Assembly (NCBI GenBank): GCA_021161105.1 | Contig: JAGHBG010000030.1 | Span: 1 to 5,344 of the forward strand | Origin: Thermotogaceae bacterium | GTDB lineage: Bacteria; Thermotogota; Thermotogae; Thermotogales; Thermotogaceae | Direction: 5' to 3' | Length of the DNA: 5,344 bases | Part shown: in pieces, positions 5,209 to 5,344 of the stretch | How the letters are laid out: each line of letters begins with the position of its first letter | Position numbering within the stretch: the stretch's first letter is position 1 | Translations under genes and position numbers: made by a program | The notes under the pieces: generated by a model | What the model saw: only the letters and a program-made list of their open reading frames with translations | The model's database searches: none | What the model was told of the DNA's origin: nothing

Positions 5209-5344
5209 GCAAGGTTTCATTAAGAGAACCGCGAGAGAGCTCTTCAACAGATATCCAAACGAGTTCACAAGGGACTTCGAGCACAACAAGAAAAAGGTTG
5301 AGGAGCTTACAAACGTCACAAGCAAGACCATAAGGAACAGAATA
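5145..5344 (+). repeat. Right arm of the inverted repeat containing S17e (continues past the window)
   Basis: This is the partner of 4876-5075. It includes about 50 bp of shared upstream sequence (with the GGAGGG ribosome-binding site) and the first 50 codons of the second S17e gene. Homology is still perfect at the last base, so the arm is longer than seen here. Confidence 0.95.
5195..5344 (+). CDS. rps17e: 30S ribosomal protein S17e, second copy (5' part; runs off right edge)
   Basis: The first 50 residues, MGNIKQGFIKRTARELF through TSKTIRNRI, are identical in amino-acid sequence to the left S17e copy. The DNA differs at only three positions in the gene (5218, 5230, 5314), all T-to-C third-position changes that keep the residue. 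The same GGAGGG ribosome-binding site (5182-5187) stands 7 nt before the ATG. Nothing in the visible part is damaged, so the copy could be functional if the remaining 17 codons are present beyond the window. It is transcribed away from the left copy, with 169 nt between the two start codons. Confidence 0.92.
   Translation, partial: MGNIKQGFIKRTARELFNRYPNEFTRDFEHNKKKVEELTNVTSKTIRNRI

Noticed and set aside
4889..5331. A pair of nearly identical 60-residue frames, one per strand, opposite the two S17e genes
   Set aside because: They are the antisense of the same sequence in the two arms of the inverted repeat; their apparent conservation comes from the duplication and not from coding.

Overview
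The window looks like a hyperthermophilic archaeal chromosome of the order Thermococcales (Pyrococcus/Thermococcus group). Three things point there: a close match to the Thermococcales heat-shock repressor Phr, an archaeal 30S protein S17e, and archaeal signals (TATA boxes with purine-rich upstream elements, GGTG/GGAGG ribosome-binding sites). I name no species.

Left part (1-3306, all on the minus strand) is an AT-rich defence operon. From one strong TATA box at 3297-3306 it reads: a MazG-like all-alpha NTP pyrophosphohydrolase (3265-2900); an McrB-type AAA+ GTPase with an N-terminal EVE/YTH/PUA-like reader domain (2903-1434); and an McrC-like subunit with a PD-(D/E)xK nuclease (GTG at 1456, running off the left edge still open). 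Each junction overlaps (ATGA for mazG/mcrB, 23 nt for mcrB/mcrC), so the three are probably made together. McrBC cuts modified DNA. A nucleotide pyrophosphohydrolase placed first in the operon suggests cleaning of (modified) dNTPs or nucleotide depletion alongside cleavage; this is inference.

Middle part (3462-4825) has clearly higher GC and looks like core genome. A metallo-beta-lactamase-fold hydrolase (minus, 4084-3462) is split by a one-base deletion near 3724/3725; restoring one base gives a continuous 207-residue enzyme with all seven metal ligands. Divergent from it is phr (plus, 4223-4825), with a possible Phr operator at its own start site. The composition break at the hydrolase stop codon suggests the restriction operon was inserted there.

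Right part (4822-5344) carries two nearly identical S17e genes head to head. The left copy is complete (minus, 5025-4822) and converges on phr with overlapping stop codons. The right copy (plus, from 5195) is cut by the window after 50 codons. They form an inverted repeat with arms of at least 200 bp, five mismatches (all transitions, the three in coding sequence synonymous) and a 69-bp spacer centred on a palindromic TATA element that could drive both copies. A duplicated, inverted ribosomal protein gene is unusual in an archaeon and is either a real recent duplication or an assembly join.
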